Of a DNA stretch of 64,000 nucleotides, positions 1 to 10,477 are shown piece after piece. Source of the stretch: Klebsiella sp. BIGb0407 (GTDB lineage: Bacteria > Pseudomonadota > Gammaproteobacteria > Enterobacterales > Enterobacteriaceae). The notes below the pieces were generated by a model. That model made no database searches and was not told where the DNA came from. It worked only from the letters and a program-made list of their open reading frames with translations. Positions within the stretch are counted from its first letter, which is position 1. Each line of letters begins with the position of its first letter. A program made the position numbers and the translations under genes. The stretch lies in NCBI RefSeq assembly GCF_024807845.1, contig NZ_JANUEQ010000004.1, positions 434,001 to 498,000 of the forward strand. The letters run 5' to 3'.

Positions 1-216
1 CACCCCCGCCAGGGTACCACCAAAACCACTCAAAAGCGTCGGGACAATTTTATCGAATGGTACGCCGGTCACCAGTGCAACCAGGACACTAACCAGCGTT
101 AACGCAAGGAAAGCATGCACACGAAAACGCATGATAAGTACGAGCAGGAGTAGTACAGAGCACACGGCAATCCCCAGAAGGGTGCCTACTCCATGGGGTG
201 TGATTATTTCGGTCAT
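1..216 (-). CDS. GntP-family gluconate permease, N-terminal part only
   Basis: The minus strand reads open from an ATG at 216 to the window edge, giving the first 72 residues. They begin MTEIITPHGVG and contain one long hydrophobic helix (about 11-28), a short basic turn (MRFRVHAF) and a second helix, ending in GFGGTLAGV. This matches the start of GntT/GntU-type inner-membrane gluconate:H+ symporters, where the DKI..T...G.GGTL motif follows the second helix. The rest of the gene lies outside the window. A GntR-type operator lies about 75 nt upstream, which supports gluconate or a related sugar acid as substrate. Which GntP paralogue it is cannot be told from this fragment. Confidence 0.8.
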   Translation of the reverse strand, partial: MTEIITPHGVGTLLGIAVCSVLLLLVLIMRFRVHAFLALTLVSVLVALVTGVPFDKIVPTLLSGFGGTLAGV

Positions 217-290
217 AAATTTTCCTTTGCGGCCTGATGTCAGCTGATGATGTCAACTGACGTCATTCAGCCTTTCTGATAGCTGCGTTT

Positions 291-306
291 ATGATACCGG
301 TAACAA
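291..306. promoter_or_regulatory. GntR/IdnR-type operator
   Basis: ATGATACCGGTAACAA is a near-palindrome centred on TACCGGTA. It closely matches the enterobacterial gluconate repressor operator (ATGTTACCSGTAACAT). It lies upstream of the gluconate permease start at 216, where a repressor would block transcription. The match to the consensus is by eye. Confidence 0.6.
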
Positions 307-522
307 CCAAGTAAAAGTAAACAAACGGTAGAATAAATGCTAACGATTTGGGACGAAGTTCAAACTATTGAAATAATTTCTACAGCAGATGGCGTGATCA
401 AATTCGAGTCAGTGACAAACAGACAGAGTGTCAGGGCGTCAAAAAGAATGGCCTGCGAGATGACTACAGAGGAGGGGGAAATAAGCCACCTGATTAAAAC
501 AGGCGGCTTGAGTGTCAGACGA

Positions 523-1302
523 TTAACGGTAAACCAGACCGCCATCAATCAGAATAGACTGGCCGGTAACATAATCTGAGTCAGGGCCTGCAAGGTAAGA
601 AACCAGGCTGGCAACATCTTCAGGCGTCTCCGGACGACCCAGCGCGATACCTTCAACGAACTTCTTATAGGTTTCACCGATTGGCGCACCGGTAATTTCT
701 GAGAAACGCTGGTCTATCTCAGTCCACATCCCTGTACCGACGATCCCCGGGCAGTAAGCATTTACCGTAATGCCACGACTGGCATACTCTTTTGCCGCAG
801 ACTGAGTCAGAGCGCGAACCGCGAATTTCGTTGCAGAGTAGATACCCAGCAGAGCAAAGCCATCGTGCCCGGCAATAGAACAGGCATTAATAATTTTGCC
901 CTTATGGCCTCTGTCGATAAATTTTTTCGCTGCTGCCTGAATCCCCCACAGCGTACCCTGTACGTTAATCCGCATAATGCGGTCCACTTCTTCAGGCGTC
1001 ACATCCGCCAGGGCTTGAACCTGGGCAATACCGGCATTATTGACAATAATATCAAAACCACCCAACTGTTTTTCAGCCTGATCGATAGCTTCATAAACCT
1101 GTGCGCGATCGGCAATATTGGCGACAAATGTTGCAGCCTGACGTCCCAGGGCTCTGACCTCTTTCGCTACCGATTCCAGCGCTTCGGGATTCAAATCCAC
1201 CAGCATCAGAGAAGCACCATCTTTAGCCAGGCGTAATGCGATACCGCGACCAATTCCCTGTCCCGCCCCCGTTACTAAAGCCACTTTATTTTCGATAGCC
1301 AT
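523..1302 (-). CDS. budC: Acetoin reductase / meso-2,3-butanediol dehydrogenase (SDR)
   Basis: A 259-residue classical short-chain dehydrogenase that interconverts acetoin (or diacetyl) and 2,3-butanediol with NAD(H). It has the glycine-rich nucleotide site TGAGQGIG near residue 13, the NNAG motif, the catalytic Ser then Y-S-A-T-K, and the C-terminal block [16 protein letters not shown] typical of BudC. The chosen ATG at 1302 follows an AAGGTGG ribosome site and gives the usual family start [16 protein letters not shown]; a longer open frame upstream has no homology. No budA or budB lies beside it. The neighbour is a divergent MalT/AcoK-type activator, which suggests acetoin or butanediol use rather than the fermentative bud operon. 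Confidence 0.88.
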   Translation of the reverse strand: MAIENKVALVTGAGQGIGRGIALRLAKDGASLMLVDLNPEALESVAKEVRALGRQAATFVANIADRAQVYEAIDQAEKQLGGFDIIVNNAGIAQVQALADVTPEEVDRIMRINVQGTLWGIQAAAKKFIDRGHKGKIINACSIAGHDGFALLGIYSATKFAVRALTQSAAKEYASRGITVNAYCPGIVGTGMWTEIDQRFSEITGAPIGETYKKFVEGIALGRPETPEDVASLVSYLAGPDSDYVTGQSILIDGGLVYR

Positions 1303-1380
1303 AAACTGTATCCACCTTATTTTTATTAAATATTGGGTCTTAACACCGGCCCTACTGTATAAATGCCGCCCGGCGTAGCC

Positions 1381-1400
1381 TACCCCCCTGATGGGGGGTA
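1381..1400. promoter_or_regulatory. Perfect 8-bp palindrome in the budC/activator divergent promoter
   Basis: TACCCCCC and GGGGGGTA are separated by the four bases TGAT. The element lies between the divergent starts of the dehydrogenase (1302) and the MalT/AcoK-type activator (1491). MalT-family activators bind short G-rich boxes, so this may be the activator's operator, but that link is inferred from position only. Confidence 0.5.
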
Positions 1401-1490
1401 TACTGTTTAGCCATAGCAAATCAGGGTGATACAGGTCACAACTTTATTTATTTGGGGTTGTTCAGTGGCATCAACCTAAGGAGTAGCAAT

Positions 1491-4241
1491 ATGGCGTTTT
1501 TGCCCACGACAAAGACGGCGCCAGTAACGCTAATAAAAAGCGCGCCTTTGCAGGATGAGCAGAAATACCCGTTATTATTGACTAAATTTACGCCGCCACG
1601 TCCACCGGAAATAGGGCTGTCACGTGAACGACTCCTGAAAAGACTGGCTCCTGCTGAAACAACCGCCCTGACGCTTATCTGTGCTGCCGCAGGCTCGGGA
1701 AAAACGACGTTATTAACTCAGTGGTACCATGAATGTCAGCGGCAAAATCATGCTATTGCCTGGCTCAGCCTTGAGAGCAGTGACAATACTCCGCAGCGAT
1801 TTTCTCGCTATCTGCTGACCGCATTACGCCCGTTATATCAGGGCTTAAGTAGCATTTTTGATGATATTCAGGAAGAAGAACATCCTGGCGATTTTTTATT
1901 ATTTCTGACTAAACTGATTAATCAATTACATCACTGCCCTCACCCGCTGTATCTGATACTCGATGACTACCAGAATATTCACCATCCAGATATTCATCAG
2001 GGTGTGGACTATCTTCTCAACCATGCTCCCGGCTGTTTGCATTTGCTGATTAGCTCCCGTTACCGGCCGCCAATAGGGCTGGGCCGCTTACAGATAGCAG
2101 AGCAACTGATAGAGATTGATGACAATGAGCTTCGTTTCACCGCTGATGAAGCAACCCACTATTTTTCTTCTGCTCTCTCCACGCCACTCCATAAATGGGA
2201 TATTCAGCAGGTACTGACAGCCACAGAAGGCTGGATAGCCGGAATGAAAATAGCGACGTTACCGTTATACCCGCATTCTGGTACTGGCAGGCTTGTCCGG
2301 AATATCAACAGCGGTTCACGCATCCTGACGCGCTATCTTGAAGAAATTGTTTTTTCGCCTCTCCCGGCAGATGTTCACGTTTTCCTGATGCAGACTTCAA
2401 TACTCACCCGCCTGCATCCAACACTCTGTAACGCGGTGACCGGAAAAAATAACGGCGCAGAAATGCTCGCCTGGATAGAGCAGAATAATTTGTTTCTTTC
2501 AGCTCTGGATGAGAACCGCACTTGGTTTCGTTATCAGCCATTAATGCGCGATGCCTTAATTCGTCGTTTACAGCAGAGCGCTCCCGATATCATTCATCAG
2601 TTACATGAACGGGCAGGCCACTGGTTTGCGGCTCAACAACAATGGGCTGAGGCAATACGTCACGGGCTGGCCTCGGGGCAGGCAGCACCGCTTCATGCAG
2701 AAGCCAGCGCTCAGTCACTCGCCGAAGAGGGAGATATCGAAACTATGGTGCGCTGGATGCACTCCCTTCCGGCTCATTTAGATAGCTCGCGGGTTGAATT
2801 ACAACTTAATCTTGCCTGGGCGCTGGCTCACCGTTTTCACTTTAATCAGGCCCGACAATTACTGGACGCCATAGAAAACAAACTGACAGATAGCAGAGAA
2901 TATCTGCAACACAGCACCCACGTTAAATTACGTGTAGTTCGGGGGATTTGCGAAGCCTTTGCCGGTAATATCCCGGGCAGTATTGAGATAGTTGAACCCT
3001 TGTTACAAGAGATCCCCTGTGGAGATATTTGGGTCGACGGACTGGTGTGTAACATTCTCAGTTACTGTCATCTGGCCGCATTGCGCCCACAGCAAGCTCT
3101 GGATGTTCAGCGACGAATAGTGGGCAACCGGGAAGATAATCGCAATCTCTTTGTAAAGGTTTATCGTACCTTTGTGGTGGCTCAAGGCCATTTTCGCCAG
3201 GCTGATTTACAGCGAGCACAGCAACTGGCTAGTCAGGCATTAGAGGATGCGGAACCCTGCCCTGGCGCGAATACCAGTAGTGGTGCCACGCTCGCGCCGC
3301 TGCTCGCCGCCATCGCCTGGGAGCAAGGAAAAACAGAAAAAATCGATGAACTGCTCAGATCCCGCCTGCAAATGATCGATAATTTCGCGCCTGCTGAAGG
3401 GCTGAGCGACTGTTATATTTCGCTTGCAAGACAGGCTGTACTGAAGGGGCAGATATCAGAGGCAGAATCATGGTTAGACCATGCCGAACAGCTGGCTACC
3501 CAGCGAGAATGGTCAGGTGCTCTGGCCCCCCTGCTCGCAGAACGTGTCAGGTTATCTCTTCAGTCGGGCAATATTGCTAAAGCTCATCAGTTACTGAATC
3601 CATTACAAGAGCTCACCCGACAATACAACTCCACGAAAAACAGGCGGATGGTCTGGTATCATGATTTAAGTCGTAGTCGCTTATTGCTGGCAAACAACCA
3701 GCCACGGGCAGCAGTAGAATATCTTTCCGCCCTGATGACCGAACAAGAGCTTTGTGGTGAATGGTTATCCGCTCTTCATTCCCGACTATTACTGACAACC
3801 GCGCTCTGGCGAATGGGCGAAACTGACCGGGCAATCAACGTCTGTAAGCCCGCACTACAACAAATATTATCGCAAAACTTGCTACGCAGCCTGATGGATG
3901 CCGATGCTGAACTCCTTCTGGTCATAAATTATTTACGCAAGCAACAGGATAGCGATAATGAATTCAGCCATGTTATCGACCCTCTTTGGTCGATTCTCAG
4001 GGTCACAAAAACAGGCTTTGAAAAAGTTGATACGCCTGCTTCGTACTTAAAACTAACCGAACGAGAACAGCAGATATTACAGCTAATAGCCGAAGGCTAC
4101 CCTAATAAGACTATCGCCCGCACAATGGGAATTTCAGCGGAAACCGTTAAGTGGCATCTGAAACATTTATATGAAAAATTAGAGGCAAGTAACCGAACTC
4201 AGGCGGTTAATCAGGCCCGAAAATGGCATTTGCTAAGTTAA
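1491..4241 (+). CDS. MalT/AcoK-type LuxR-family transcriptional activator
   Basis: A 916-residue signal-transducing ATPase of the LAL/MalT family. The N-terminal NTPase has a Walker A motif (AAAGSGKTTLL, about residues 50-60) and a Walker B (LYLILDDYQ). A long helical-repeat sensor region follows, then a C-terminal LuxR helix-turn-helix (LTEREQQILQLIAEGYPNKTIA, then SAETVKWHLKHLYEKL). The size matches MalT and Klebsiella AcoK, the activator of acetoin catabolism. The start at 1491 has an AAGGAG site 8 nt upstream; a TTG 39 nt earlier has none. Divergence from an acetoin reductase favours an AcoK-like role, but the inducer is unproven. Confidence 0.82.
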   Translation: MAFLPTTKTAPVTLIKSAPLQDEQKYPLLLTKFTPPRPPEIGLSRERLLKRLAPAETTALTLICAAAGSGKTTLLTQWYHECQRQNHAIAWLSLESSDNTPQRFSRYLLTALRPLYQGLSSIFDDIQEEEHPGDFLLFLTKLINQLHHCPHPLYLILDDYQNIHHPDIHQGVDYLLNHAPGCLHLLISSRYRPPIGLGRLQIAEQLIEIDDNELRFTADEATHYFSSALSTPLHKWDIQQVLTATEGWIAGMKIATLPLYPHSGTGRLVRNINSGSRILTRYLEEIVFSPLPADVHVFLMQTSILTRLHPTLCNAVTGKNNGAEMLAWIEQNNLFLSALDENRTWFRYQPLMRDALIRRLQQSAPDIIHQLHERAGHWFAAQQQWAEAIRHGLASGQAAPLHAEASAQSLAEEGDIETMVRWMHSLPAHLDSSRVELQLNLAWALAHRFHFNQARQLLDAIENKLTDSREYLQHSTHVKLRVVRGICEAFAGNIPGSIEIVEPLLQEIPCGDIWVDGLVCNILSYCHLAALRPQQALDVQRRIVGNREDNRNLFVKVYRTFVVAQGHFRQADLQRAQQLASQALEDAEPCPGANTSSGATLAPLLAAIAWEQGKTEKIDELLRSRLQMIDNFAPAEGLSDCYISLARQAVLKGQISEAESWLDHAEQLATQREWSGALAPLLAERVRLSLQSGNIAKAHQLLNPLQELTRQYNSTKNRRMVWYHDLSRSRLLLANNQPRAAVEYLSALMTEQELCGEWLSALHSRLLLTTALWRMGETDRAINVCKPALQQILSQNLLRSLMDADAELLLVINYLRKQQDSDNEFSHVIDPLWSILRVTKTGFEKVDTPASYLKLTEREQQILQLIAEGYPNKTIARTMGISAETVKWHLKHLYEKLEASNRTQAVNQARKWHLLS

Positions 4242-4275
4242 AAATATAAGAGCTAACGTGAAAATACAGCCAGAT

Positions 4276-4316
4276 GTGTTTTTCAGATGGCCGAAATTGA
4301 TTCATCTGAAAAACAC
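4276..4316 (+). terminator. Perfect 14-bp hairpin after the activator gene
   Basis: GTGTTTTTCAGATG (4276-4289) pairs exactly with CATCTGAAAAACAC (4303-4316) around a 13-nt loop, about 35 nt after the activator stop. There is no T run, so it is either a weak terminator or an mRNA 3'-end stabiliser. Confidence 0.5.
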
Positions 4317-4450
4317 CTCCATTTATATCAATTATTTTGAACAACAAAAGCAAATACTTCTGATTTCAATCAATGCTCACATTGCCTATCATTTATCACA
4401 TCAGGCCAGTAGCGCCACTTAATGAATAATGAAGCATAAGGAATACGACC

Positions 4451-4660
4451 ATGAAATCAATCAAAACTTTAGTTGCAGTTACTGCTCTTTCTATAATGTC
4501 TTTCGGTGCTTTCGCACAAAGCATCAGCGCCACCGCATCCACACTGGACGCCGCAGAAGCTAAAATCTCTGCGATGGCAGAGCAGCAAGGTTCTCATTAC
4601 ACCATTACCAGCGCCCGAGTCGGTGACCGGGTACACATGACAGCGAACCTGGACAAATAA
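4451..4660 (+). CDS. Small DUF1471 (BhsA/McbA-like) periplasmic protein
   Basis: A 69-residue protein with a Sec signal peptide (MKSIKTLVAVTALSIMSFGAFA, probable cut before QSIS) and a mature part of about 46 residues. The mature part has the DUF1471 signature: a short helix rich in Ala and Glu (LDAAEAKISAMAEQQG) followed by YTITSARVGDRVHMTANLDK. Enterobacteria carry many paralogues (BhsA, McbA, YahO, YhcN) linked to stress and biofilm. An AAGGA site precedes the ATG. It stands alone between two hairpins, so it is probably monocistronic. The exact paralogue is not identifiable. Confidence 0.8.
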   Translation: MKSIKTLVAVTALSIMSFGAFAQSISATASTLDAAEAKISAMAEQQGSHYTITSARVGDRVHMTANLDK

Positions 4661-4723
4661 GAATGGTCGCAGAAGGAGCTGCCGGAAAGACCGTCAGAAA
4701 TGGCGGTCATATTTCGACAACCC

Positions 4724-4771
4724 GCTGCTAAACAAAAAAAACCTCTCAGGAGGTTTTTTTTGTTTAGCAGC
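4724..4771. terminator. Bidirectional terminator, perfect 22-bp stem
   Basis: Arms 4724-4745 and 4750-4771 are exact reverse complements around a 4-nt TCAG loop. The stem contains A8 on one side and T8 on the other, so it can end transcription from both the small DUF1471 gene and the convergent GntR-family gene. Confidence 0.9.
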
Positions 4772-4789
4772 TTTTGTCAGGGACGCATT

Positions 4790-5509
4790 TTATCTCATAG
4801 ACGGAACCACACTACGCCGAAGATGGTAGTCCACCTGGTATTCGCAAGTATTGCGATACATAACGGAGTAGTTAAGATAATCACCATTATCGTTATAGGA
4901 AAGCGAGGTGATACGCAGCAGAGGCATTTGCTCCGGTATATTCATCGCCTGAGCGAGTTGTTTATCAGCCAGTACCGGGGTCAACATTTCGCGGTTACCG
5001 CTGATAGTTATACCGCACTCTTTCTCAATATAATCAAACTTCGACCCTTCCAAATGCGCGAGCGAAAGATTACGAAACAACTTCAGTGGCATATAACTAT
5101 CTTCAAGCATCAGGGGTTTATCATCCGCATAACGAACCCGCCGTGAAAAATAGATCCGCTCGTCTATTTCTATACGCAATTGGCTGGCTATTGATGGCGC
5201 TGCCGGCTGCACTTCGAAAATTAGCACCTCACTCGTCACCTTAATACCCTGCCGGCCAAGCACTTCGGCAAGCCCCACCAGATTGCTGGTTTCATGATGA
5301 ATATCTTTACGCGCGACATAAGTCCCGGCCCCCTGACGACGAACAACGAGCCCCCAGCCCACCAGCAGATCAATCGCTTTACGGATGGTCATGCGCGCAA
5401 CGCCGAACTCTTCGGCTAGCTTTTTCTCACCAGGAAGTGGACTGCCAATATCGAAATTGGAGGAATTCAGGCGTAAACGCAATTTGTCGGCGATAGATTT
5501 ATAGATCAC
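4790..5509 (-). CDS. GntR/HutC-family regulator of the alpha-glucoside PTS locus
   Basis: A 239-residue regulator. The N-terminal winged helix (about residues 1-70) contains GSPLPGEKKLAEEFGVARMTIRKAI and the wing VVRRQGAGTYV. The C-terminal part is a UTRA effector domain (PLMLEDSYMPLKLF, MPLLRITSLSYNDNGDYLNYSVMYRN). UTRA regulators usually respond to sugar phosphates. It is divergent from the PTS permease and phospho-alpha-glucosidase genes, so it probably represses them until a phosphorylated alpha-glucoside appears. It is comparable to AglR of Klebsiella. Confidence 0.8.
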   Translation of the reverse strand: MIYKSIADKLRLRLNSSNFDIGSPLPGEKKLAEEFGVARMTIRKAIDLLVGWGLVVRRQGAGTYVARKDIHHETSNLVGLAEVLGRQGIKVTSEVLIFEVQPAAPSIASQLRIEIDERIYFSRRVRYADDKPLMLEDSYMPLKLFRNLSLAHLEGSKFDYIEKECGITISGNREMLTPVLADKQLAQAMNIPEQMPLLRITSLSYNDNGDYLNYSVMYRNTCEYQVDYHLRRSVVPSMR

Positions 5510-5554
5510 TGATAGACCTCTGTTATCTAAACTACAGGTTGTACTATTCCAATT

Positions 5555-5658
5555 TAATTAAATAAATATCATTTAATTACATCTGGATATGAAAAATTAT
5601 TTTTCCTGAATTTTTCAGCCTAATTCATCATGTCTAACTTTATATTTTAAATTAGACA
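5555..5658. promoter_or_regulatory. Two inverted repeats in the regulator/PTS divergent promoter
   Basis: The 340-bp AT-rich intergenic region holds two dyads. TAATTAAAT (5555-5563) faces ATTTAATTA (5571-5579), and TGTCTAA (5631-5637) faces TTAGACA (5652-5658). Either could bind the divergent GntR-family regulator; the TGTCTA dyad looks more like a GntR-type half-site pair. No clear -35/-10 pair was assigned. Confidence 0.4.
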
Positions 5659-5849
5659 ACAATAGCAAAATTAAAACCATGAATTAGGTCACGAATTACA
5701 GCAGATATACATCATGCTGAGCCTGAACCTAATTATCCTCATATCCGACCAGCACAAATATTTACCCTCAATCATTCACCAAAATATGGGAAATGAGCCG
5801 GGTATCAATAAGGTCACTTATCCTACAAGTTGTTAAATGAGGATTTAAA

Positions 5850-8794
<2,945 letters not shown>

Positions 8795-8801
8795 CCTTGC
8801 T

Positions 8802-8826
8802 GACCGGCACATCTCTTGTGCCGGTC
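8802..8826 (+). terminator. Terminator of the alpha-glucoside operon
   Basis: GACCGGCACA and TGTGCCGGTC form a 10-bp GC-rich stem with a 5-nt loop just after the glucosidase stop, followed by GTTT. Confidence 0.75.
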
Positions 8827-8868
8827 GTTTACCCGGTAAACATCTGAGGTTCACAGCCTGGCTCAGGC

Positions 8869-9255
8869 TTATTTATCCTTCGTATCTTGATAGTGTTTTT
8901 CCATTTCATCCAGCGCCGCCTGGTTTTCCAGTCCCCACTGATATAGCTGCTCAATAGGTTGCGCAAAAGTGCGACCTAACTCGGTCAGTTCATATTCCAC
9001 CTTCGGCGGAACCACGGGATAAACATGGCGGATAATCAGCCCGCGCATTTCCAGTTCACGCAAGGTCTGAAACAGCATTTTTTTCGAGATGCCCTGCAGG
9101 CTGCGCTGCAGCTCTGAAGTCCGGCAACGGTGATTGGGCCAGTGCCACAGGGCATGAAGCACCATTGATGACCATTTTCCGGAAAAAAGATCCATCAATC
9201 TGCGCGGGGGAGAATCTGAGTAAAAATAGAGTTTTCCATCGACAATAACCGGCAT
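8869..9255 (-). CDS. HxlR-family winged-helix regulator
   Basis: A 128-residue HxlR-type DNA-binding protein. Its core matches the family: LFSGKWSSMVLHALW, then RTSELQRSLQGISKKMLFQTLRELEMRGLIIRHVYPVVPPKVEYELTELGR. Members often sense aldehydes or electrophiles and control the adjacent oxidoreductase. An AAGGA site lies 8 nt before the ATG. It is divergent from a zinc alcohol dehydrogenase, with a dyad in the shared promoter, so it probably controls that gene. Confidence 0.87.
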   Translation of the reverse strand: MPVIVDGKLYFYSDSPPRRLMDLFSGKWSSMVLHALWHWPNHRCRTSELQRSLQGISKKMLFQTLRELEMRGLIIRHVYPVVPPKVEYELTELGRTFAQPIEQLYQWGLENQAALDEMEKHYQDTKDK

Positions 9256-9271
9256 TTTTGTTTTTCCTTCA

Positions 9272-9300
9272 TGGTGGTAACCAAATGGTAACTACTACCA
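9272..9300. promoter_or_regulatory. Probable HxlR operator
   Basis: An imperfect inverted repeat, TGGTGGTA facing TACTACCA (one mismatch), also contains a direct repeat GGTAAC-N5-GGTAAC. It sits between the divergent HxlR regulator and the alcohol dehydrogenase, within about 20 nt of the regulator start. Confidence 0.5.
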
Positions 9301-9357
9301 ATAAAGAAACCACTTGTCTATATTGGACCACTCTTTACAGCCTGACCGGAGACAAAA

Positions 9358-10407
9358 ATGAATATTCGCGGACTAATGGCCTTAAGTGCCGAACAGCCTC
9401 TTAAAGTCGGGGAGATAACCCTGCGTGAAGTCCAGGATAATGATGTATTGATTGATATCCTCTACTGCGGTGTCTGCCATTCAGATCTTCATATGGCACG
9501 TAACGAGTGGGGCGTCAGTCACTACCCGCTGGTGCCGGGCCATGAAATAGTCGGGCGGGTTGCTCAGCGCGGAAAATCCGTAACGGCTTTTGCTGTGGGA
9601 CAACTGGTCGGCGTTGGCGTGATGGTGGATTCCTGCGGGCATTGTACCTTTTGCCGGCAGCATGAAGAGCAATACTGTGAGGCTGGATTTACCCCGACTT
9701 ATAACGGCAAAGACCGCTATACCGGTGATTTTACTCGCGGCGGTTATGCAAAAAATATCATTGTCGATCAGAATTTTGTCGTCAGTGTACCCGATAATCT
9801 TGACCCCGCAGGTGTTGCCCCCCTGCTATGTGCTGGCGTCACGGTCTGGTCTCCCCTGCGCTACTTTGAGGTAAAACCCGGTGATAAAGTGGGGGTTGTC
9901 GGGCTGGGTGGTCTGGGTCATATGGCCATCAAACTGGCCAGCGCAATGGGCGCCGAAGTGACCTTATTTACCACCTCTCAGGGAAAGGTTGAAGACGCCC
10001 GCCGTCTCGGAGCCCGTCACGTGGTGATATCCAGGGATGGGGGCGCAATGGCTGAGTGTGCCGCAACGCTTGATATCATCCTTGATTGTGTTGCCGCGCC
10101 GCATCCCCTTGATGCCTATCTGGCGACCTTAAAGACCAATGGCAGGCTGGTACTGGTTGGTATTCCTGATAGCCCGCACCCGTCACCTGATGTAACCCCA
10201 TTAGTTTTTCGTCGCCTTAGTATTAGCGGCACATCTATCGGCAGCATTGCAGAGACCCAGGAAATGCTCGATTTCTGCGGGCAGCACAATATCACGGCCG
10301 ACATAGAGATTATCCCTGGCGAAGAGATAGAACTGGCATTCAGCCGAATGCTACAGGGCGAGGTTAAATATCGCTTTGTGATAGATATCGCGGCGACGGC
10401 CCTATAG
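9358..10407 (+). CDS. Zinc-dependent alcohol/aldehyde dehydrogenase, YahK-like
   Basis: A 349-residue medium-chain dehydrogenase of the cinnamyl alcohol dehydrogenase group. Catalytic zinc ligands are in GVCHSDLH and PGHEIVG, with a later Cys in LLCAGVTVW. The structural zinc cysteines lie in DSCGHCTFC....EQYC. The nucleotide-binding turn is GLGGLGHMA. YahK-type enzymes reduce a broad range of aldehydes with NADPH. A GGAG site precedes the ATG. Divergence from the HxlR regulator suggests induction by reactive aldehydes or quinones; the physiological substrate is unknown. Confidence 0.87.
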   Translation: MNIRGLMALSAEQPLKVGEITLREVQDNDVLIDILYCGVCHSDLHMARNEWGVSHYPLVPGHEIVGRVAQRGKSVTAFAVGQLVGVGVMVDSCGHCTFCRQHEEQYCEAGFTPTYNGKDRYTGDFTRGGYAKNIIVDQNFVVSVPDNLDPAGVAPLLCAGVTVWSPLRYFEVKPGDKVGVVGLGGLGHMAIKLASAMGAEVTLFTTSQGKVEDARRLGARHVVISRDGGAMAECAATLDIILDCVAAPHPLDAYLATLKTNGRLVLVGIPDSPHPSPDVTPLVFRRLSISGTSIGSIAETQEMLDFCGQHNITADIEIIPGEEIELAFSRMLQGEVKYRFVIDIAATAL

Positions 10408-10412
10408 TTTGC

Positions 10413-10436
10413 AATGTGTCCGCAAGCGGACACATT
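10413..10436. terminator. Terminator between alcohol dehydrogenase and nitrate reductase genes
   Basis: AATGTGTCCGC and GCGGACACATT form an 11-bp stem with a 2-nt centre, followed by AGCTTTT. It lies between two convergent genes and may serve both. Confidence 0.75.
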
Positions 10437-10477
10437 AGCTTTTAACCAGCCAGTTGCAGGAAGAGCGTTATCCTGCG

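Noticed and set aside
337-579. 80-codon plus-strand frame overlapping the end of budC
   Set aside because: No homology recognised and it overlaps the 3' end of a well-supported gene. The codons look like antisense of the dehydrogenase.
4700-5146. 148-codon plus-strand frame
   Set aside because: It begins in the bidirectional terminator and is antisense to the GntR-family gene, with no protein-like motifs.
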